In this document: positions 60,083 through 64,000 of the stretch, one piece after another | How positions within the stretch are numbered: the first letter of the stretch is position 1 | How the letters are laid out: each line of letters starts with the position of its first letter | Source of the DNA: AV80 sp035536995 | GTDB lineage: Bacteria > Verrucomicrobiota > Verrucomicrobiia > Chthoniobacterales > UBA10450 | Reading direction: 5' to 3' | DNA: 64,000 nucleotides | Assembly (NCBI GenBank): GCA_035536995.1 | Contig: DATLNB010000001.1 | Span: forward strand, 87,142-151,141 | Notes under the pieces: generated by a model | Told to the model about the DNA's origin: nothing | Seen by the model: the letters and a program-made list of their open reading frames with translations, nothing else | Database searches by the model: none | Position numbers and translations under genes: made by a program

Positions 60083-60310
60083 ATGAGCTGTCGCGTGCGG
60101 CCGCCGGCCACGCGAAAGGCGAGAGGATCATTGGCGCCGGTTCCGTTCGGCGAGCGGCTCTACGAATGGCGAAAAAAGAATGACTTCTCGCAGAGCGAAG
60201 CAGCTCTAAAGCTGCGGATATCAACTCGCACGTTGCAAGAATGGGAACAGGGGCGCGCTCGGCCGAGACATCTGGCTCTGGATGCAGTCCAAGCCTTGAT
60301 CAAATCGTAG
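60083..60310 (+). CDS. XRE-family repressor, probably autoregulated
   Basis: 75 residues. A Cro/C1-type HTH: PFGERLYEWRKKNDFSQSEA, ALKLRISTRTLQEWEQGRAR, PRHLALDAVQALIKS. The first 20 residues are basic. Three copies of an ATACGTGxATCACGTAT palindrome surround the gene, two upstream and one between it and the next gene. The simplest reading is that this protein binds them and controls itself and the gene downstream. Confidence 0.72.
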   Translation: MSCRVRPPATRKARGSLAPVPFGERLYEWRKKNDFSQSEAALKLRISTRTLQEWEQGRARPRHLALDAVQALIKS

Positions 60311-60333
60311 ATTTTTGGAGATTTCTCGGCGAC

Positions 60334-60350
60334 ATACGTGAATCACGTAT
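60334..60350. promoter_or_regulatory. Operator copy 3
   Basis: ATACGTGAATCACGTAT, a perfect palindrome of 8-base arms around one A. It lies 24 bp after the XRE stop and about 100 bp before the ATG at 60448, placing the next gene under the same control. Confidence 0.65.
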
Positions 60351-60447
60351 ACAAATTCGCCGACGGCGCAACGGAACAACGGTAAGGACGAAAGATCCGT
60401 TTTCGTTCGCACCGAATCGACCAACAGCTATACCTACTCGTTCCCCG

Positions 60448-61654
60448 ATGGCCTTTCGAATCCAGGAGAGCGTGGTCCGCGGCGAGATTGATAATCGCGT
60501 CAAGGGAACGGTCCGTGGTAGAATATGGGTCAAAGGCCGCCCCGAACCCATCATTCTCGAATTGCGCGGCAACGCGCACCCGGATCTGGCCGGCTGCCTC
60601 TTGACGTTTGTTAATCGCCTTGCGCCGGTTGGTCATCCGCACATCGATTTACTTGCTTCGCTTCAACGCGGTATCGCCGGCGATGTCACGGCAGCACGGA
60701 AGGTGCGGATGTTGCCTCCTTCGGTTGATCGAGCAGACGCCATCCGGGAAAGCAACGAACAATCTCGGGAGCCTCTTGTTACTTCGCTCTATCTCGAATG
60801 GTTTAGTGAAACCAATGGACGTGTCGTAATCGAAAGTGCGGACTACGAGCTCGCGATCTCAGGGCCCGACTGGAAAATGTCCCCGGCGGAGGAAGGGGAG
60901 CGCGCTCGCGGCGTCGCCCTCGCCATGCAGGAATTCATGACGCGATTAACCGGCGCGATCGAGCAGCACGAGCGCGGGCAAAAGGCTCCCGACGAGCTGT
61001 GGGACGAATACGATTACGAGCGTCTCCTCCGGGAGTCTGACGCGCGCACAGATAAATACATGGAATTGGTCGACAAATACGGCGATTCCGATGACGCCGA
61101 AGCGAAGATTGCGCGTGAGATGGGGTGGGATCGCGAGCTCGATGAGGACAAAGCGGAAGAAGAACGCCAGAACGTTGAAGAACTGAATCGTGCCTGTGAA
61201 GAAGCGCTTCATGAACCGCCGCCTGAACCGGAAGCACACCGGGAAGGCATCGACTGGATTCGCACGGCCAATGGCGACCTGCGTCACCCGGTCCATCACC
61301 GCTGCTTTGAAAGTGCCATAAGGTTTTGGCATGAAGCCGAGGCGCTCGGCTTGCAGAAGTTGGATGATGAAGACCTTGAGACATTTCTCTTCGAATTCCA
61401 GACCACCAGCGTAAAGCTGGGTGGCGGCGTTAAGCGGTTTTGCCCGGGGCTACGGCTACAGTGACGCTGCCTTTACGGTCGCCTGCCTCAAGCGCGCCCT
61501 CGATCATCTCCACAAAACCCAAGCCGCGTTGGAAGCAATCGCGGCCAGAGAGTTGTTGCCGCCGAAGACGACAACCGAAGCGCGGCAAGAGTTGTTCGCC
61601 ATCCGCGAGGAAATCCTGAGACTGATGGATGAATTTCGGCGTGACAAAATCTAA
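60448..61654 (+). pseudogene. Verrucomicrobial unknown protein with apparent frameshift
   Basis: From the ATG at 60448 (MAFRIQESVVRGEIDNRVKG) the frame runs to a stop at 61464 after FEFQTTSVKLGGGVKRFCPG. A second frame is open through the same place as LSGFARGYGYSDAAFTVACL, KRALDHLHKTQAALEAIAAR and ends at 61654. Removing one G from GGTGGCGGCG near 61420 joins them as VKLGAALSGFARGYG, giving about 401 residues. The sequence is acidic and helical in the middle (DEYDYERLLRESDARTDKYM). No known domain; function unknown. The preceding perfect palindrome suggests XRE control. Confidence 0.6.
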
Positions 61655-61679
61655 CTGACTGCATTCATGAAGTGAGACG

Positions 61680-63752
61680 ATGAAGATCAGCCGCCGATCC
61701 TTTCTCAAGGCTGCGGCGGCAATGGGTGCTTCGCTCGCATGGGTCGGGCCGGCCCACGGGTCGCGGGTCAAATGGCGTGAGCGGCGTGATCTTTATCCTC
61801 ACGGGGTCGCCTCAGGCGATCCGGACCCGCACAGCGTCATCCTCTGGACGAGGCGTCCGTTCGGCGAGGGCACACGTCAGCTGCTGACTGTCGAGGTAGC
61901 GGAGGATGAGGCATTCAAACGAGTCGTTGCGAATGCGAAGGCGCCGGTCTCGACCGTCGCGGACTGGACCACGCGCGTTCTGATTGGCGAACTCAAGCCG
62001 GCCCACACCTACTGGTATCGGTTTACCGACACCGACGGAAACGGGAGCCGGGTTGGCCGCACCATCACCGCGCCGGCGCCAGAGGATCCGCGCCCGGTGA
62101 ACTTCGCCTTTGTGAGCTGTCAGGATCTCAATGAGGGAAAGCTCAACGGCTATCGCCGGATGATTTTCGAAGACGAACGCGCTCCCGAGCCTGAGCAGCT
62201 CGATTTCGTTTTGCACCTCGGCGATTTCATCTACGAGGTAGTCGAATACCCCGATGAAGTGAAGACGCGCTACGACCGCACGATCTATGAGGTGACGCGG
62301 TTTGCTGAGGCCGACAGCCACAAGGTCGGCAACTTCCACATCCCGCTCACCGTCGATGGTTACCGCGCCGTCTACAAAGGCTACCTGGCCGACCCCGACC
62401 TCCAGGACGCGCGCGCGCGCTGGCCGTTCGTCTGCATCTGGGACAACCACGAATTCTCGTGGATGGGCTGGCAAAGCATCGTCAAGGCGGGGAAGTTCGA
62501 GCGGCCCGGGCAGAGCGTGAAGATCGCGGCGAACCAGGCCTGGTTCGAATATCTCCCCTCACGGGTCGCTGCGCCGAGCAAATCACTCGAGCATTTCGGT
62601 CCACCCGCCGTGAAAGACGTTCCAATCGACAAGTGGGACAGCGATGGGCTGGGAACGGAACCGAACAACCTGATCGCGATCAACAGCCTCAAGGCCTACC
62701 GGGCGTTCCGCTACGGCCAGCACCTTGACCTGATCATCACCGACCAGCATAGCTATCGGAGCGCCGACTGCTTCAGCGATCCGTCTCTCGGGAAGCTGGG
62801 CGGTGACGAGTTCACGGCGATGGCTCCTGAGTCTTTAATGCAGATTCTCGACGGCGGCCGTGCCTTCAACGGCGGCAAGCCGCCGGAGGAAGTCCGGTTC
62901 AACGACGCGCATGTCCCGAACCCGCAGCGGAACGCGCCGCCGCAAACGCTTCTCGGCGCGGAGCAGAAAGCGTGGTTCAAGGAAAAGCTCAAGAGCGCTA
63001 AAGCGACCTGGAAAATCTGGGCGAACTCGATGGGCGTCCTGGATCACCGCGCCGATCCGCAGAACCTGCCGCCCGGTCTCACGAAGGAGTCTTGGCCGAA
63101 AGACGGCGGCTACGCGAATATGGGCGGTGGCGATTTCGGCACCGCCTACCTGGAGCGCGCTGAAATCTACAATCTCGTGCGCGACGCGAAGATCACCGGC
63201 TTCGCCATCGTCTCCGGCGACCTCCACAGCTTCTGGGCCGGCTATGCGGCTACGGAACTGCCGCCCGGCAAGTTCGAACCGGTCGGCCTGAGCTTCGTCG
63301 GTGCATCGCTCACCAGCCCCGGTCCCATGGAAGGCAATGAGCACAATCTTAAGAAGGACGCTCCGCTCCGAGCCCTCTTTCTCGCCGACAAGCCGGCGCA
63401 GGAGAAACCAGACTGGACCTTCAACATGCTTCTAAGGCATGGCGTCCGTTCCTGCCTCGAATACGCCAAGAGCTTCGACCTGGAAGCCGCCCGGTCGCTC
63501 TCCAACCCGGATCTGGCTCCGCACCTGGAGTTCGTCGATCTCGGCGGACACGGATATGCGAAGGTCCGATTGTCGGCCGATGCGATGCGCACCGAGTTCG
63601 TCTGCATCCCGCGCCCCATTACGCGGAGCGAAAAACCGGACGGCGGGCCAATCAGGTATCGGGTAGTACACACCGCTGCCCTGTGGAAGAGCGGCGAGCG
63701 CCCGCAGCTAAGAACTTCGGTTCTCGAAGGCGACGCGGGACTGTCCGCGTAA
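61680..63752 (+). CDS. phoD: PhoD-like alkaline phosphatase, Tat-exported
   Basis: 690 residues. A twin-arginine signal ISRRSFLKAAAAMG is at the N-terminus. The PhoD core follows: GVASGDPDPHSVILWTRRPF, FAFVSCQDLNEG, DFVLHLGDFIYE (metal-binding Asp), CIWDNHEFSW and SGDLHSFWAGYA, all in the usual order. Acts in the periplasm on phosphodiesters/monoesters, with Ca/Fe at the site in characterised PhoD. The last 150 residues are a C-terminal extension. The gap to the next gene holds repeats. Confidence 0.88.
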   Translation: MKISRRSFLKAAAAMGASLAWVGPAHGSRVKWRERRDLYPHGVASGDPDPHSVILWTRRPFGEGTRQLLTVEVAEDEAFKRVVANAKAPVSTVADWTTRVLIGELKPAHTYWYRFTDTDGNGSRVGRTITAPAPEDPRPVNFAFVSCQDLNEGKLNGYRRMIFEDERAPEPEQLDFVLHLGDFIYEVVEYPDEVKTRYDRTIYEVTRFAEADSHKVGNFHIPLTVDGYRAVYKGYLADPDLQDARARWPFVCIWDNHEFSWMGWQSIVKAGKFERPGQSVKIAANQAWFEYLPSRVAAPSKSLEHFGPPAVKDVPIDKWDSDGLGTEPNNLIAINSLKAYRAFRYGQHLDLIITDQHSYRSADCFSDPSLGKLGGDEFTAMAPESLMQILDGGRAFNGGKPPEEVRFNDAHVPNPQRNAPPQTLLGAEQKAWFKEKLKSAKATWKIWANSMGVLDHRADPQNLPPGLTKESWPKDGGYANMGGGDFGTAYLERAEIYNLVRDAKITGFAIVSGDLHSFWAGYAATELPPGKFEPVGLSFVGASLTSPGPMEGNEHNLKKDAPLRALFLADKPAQEKPDWTFNMLLRHGVRSCLEYAKSFDLEAARSLSNPDLAPHLEFVDLGGHGYAKVRLSADAMRTEFVCIPRPITRSEKPDGGPIRYRVVHTAALWKSGERPQLRTSVLEGDAGLSA

Positions 63753-63763
63753 AACGCTACGCG

Positions 63764-63840
63764 TCACGCGGCTGGGGCGGCCGCGTAAAGGCAATCAGCC
63801 ACGTGAGCGGAACGCTTTTTACGTGGCGCCTCACGCGGCT
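63764..63840. repeat. Direct and inverted TCACGCGGCT repeats
   Basis: TCACGCGGCT occurs at 63764-63773 and 63831-63840, and AGCCACGTGA (its near-perfect inverse, one mismatch) at 63797-63806. The pair AGCCACGTGAG/CTCACGCGGCT can form a stem after the PhoD gene. Such hairpins between genes are common in this type of genome. Confidence 0.4.
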
Positions 63841-63862
63841 GTGGAGGTAGAAAACACAGCGG

Positions 63863-64000
63863 ATGTTCTACGTGTATGTGTTGAGGTCGGAGAGCGACCT
63901 CGGATTTTACATTGGGTTTTCGACGAACTTAAAGAGGCGGTTATCGGAACATACCCGCGGCGCGTCATTCGCCACGAAGTCGCGAGGTCCGTGGAAGTTG
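63863..64000 (+). CDS. GIY-YIG endonuclease-domain protein, 3' end outside window
   Basis: 46 residues visible, cut by the window edge. MFYVYVLRSESDLGFYIGFS then TNLKRRLSEHTRGASFATKS is the start of the GIY-YIG domain (YVYVL and FYIGFS, then the NLxxRLxEH helix). Small UPF0213-type GIY-YIG proteins are about 80-100 residues. The catalytic Glu would be further on. Function is usually unknown; DNA strand nicking is assumed. Confidence 0.8.
   Translation, partial: MFYVYVLRSESDLGFYIGFSTNLKRRLSEHTRGASFATKSRGPWKL

Overview
The window looks like a piece of a Verrucomicrobia chromosome, probably of the Chthoniobacterales/Udaeobacter kind. This is inferred from three things: two large secreted proteins end in tandem copies of a roughly 120-residue module (core NISTR..VQTGDNVLIGGFI) that is typical of that phylum; short inverted and hairpin repeats of a kind common in its intergenic DNA recur on the right; and many genes lack a clear Shine-Dalgarno site. 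No rRNA, tRNA or CRISPR array was seen.

Positions 1 to about 44.9 kb read as accessory DNA. The left end holds the tail of a GTPase-like gene and two divergent small HTH genes. A minus-strand cassette follows (2.5-6.5 kb): a GHKL ATPase, a two-TM/winged-helix protein, an Mrr-like nuclease and a frameshifted VRR-NUC nuclease, which together are a candidate defence system. From 8.1 to 12.3 kb there is a plus-strand operon of a vWA protein, a PP2C phosphatase, an atypical protein kinase with HhH motifs (a TerY-P-like triad) and a DUF4236 protein. From 12.3 to 16.0 kb lies a His-Xaa-Ser (Hxs) peptide-maturation locus (hxsC, hxsB, an extra 59-residue gene, hxsD, divergent hxsA), then a voltage-gated K+ channel. 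From 18.6 to 26.9 kb is an operon of SrfC-like ATPase, SrfB-like ATPase, a coiled-coil protein and an inner-membrane OmpA-like protein. A second VRR-NUC gene coupled to a NERD/zinc-ribbon protein and a serine recombinase follow (27-30 kb).

From 30 to 37 kb come two secreted metalloproteases, small TPR and CGG-type proteins, an XRE regulator and a large ankyrin-type protein. From 37.5 to 44.5 kb a tightly overlapping six-gene minus-strand operon encodes a large unknown protein, a complete SsuABC/nitrate-type ABC importer, an SDR and an Old Yellow Enzyme-type oxidoreductase.

The right side (44.9-64 kb) looks like ordinary chromosome with decay at the junction: a truncated comM remnant, a decayed monooxygenase-like gene, a secreted cytochrome c protein, an LprI-like protein, a beta-helix surface protein, an MFS exporter, PEP carboxylase, an M64 peptidase, an XRE repressor with three matching palindromic operators, a frameshifted unknown protein, a Tat-exported PhoD phosphatase and the start of a GIY-YIG gene. 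At least six genes carry apparent frameshifts, so either pseudogenisation or uncorrected indel errors in the assembly must be considered throughout.
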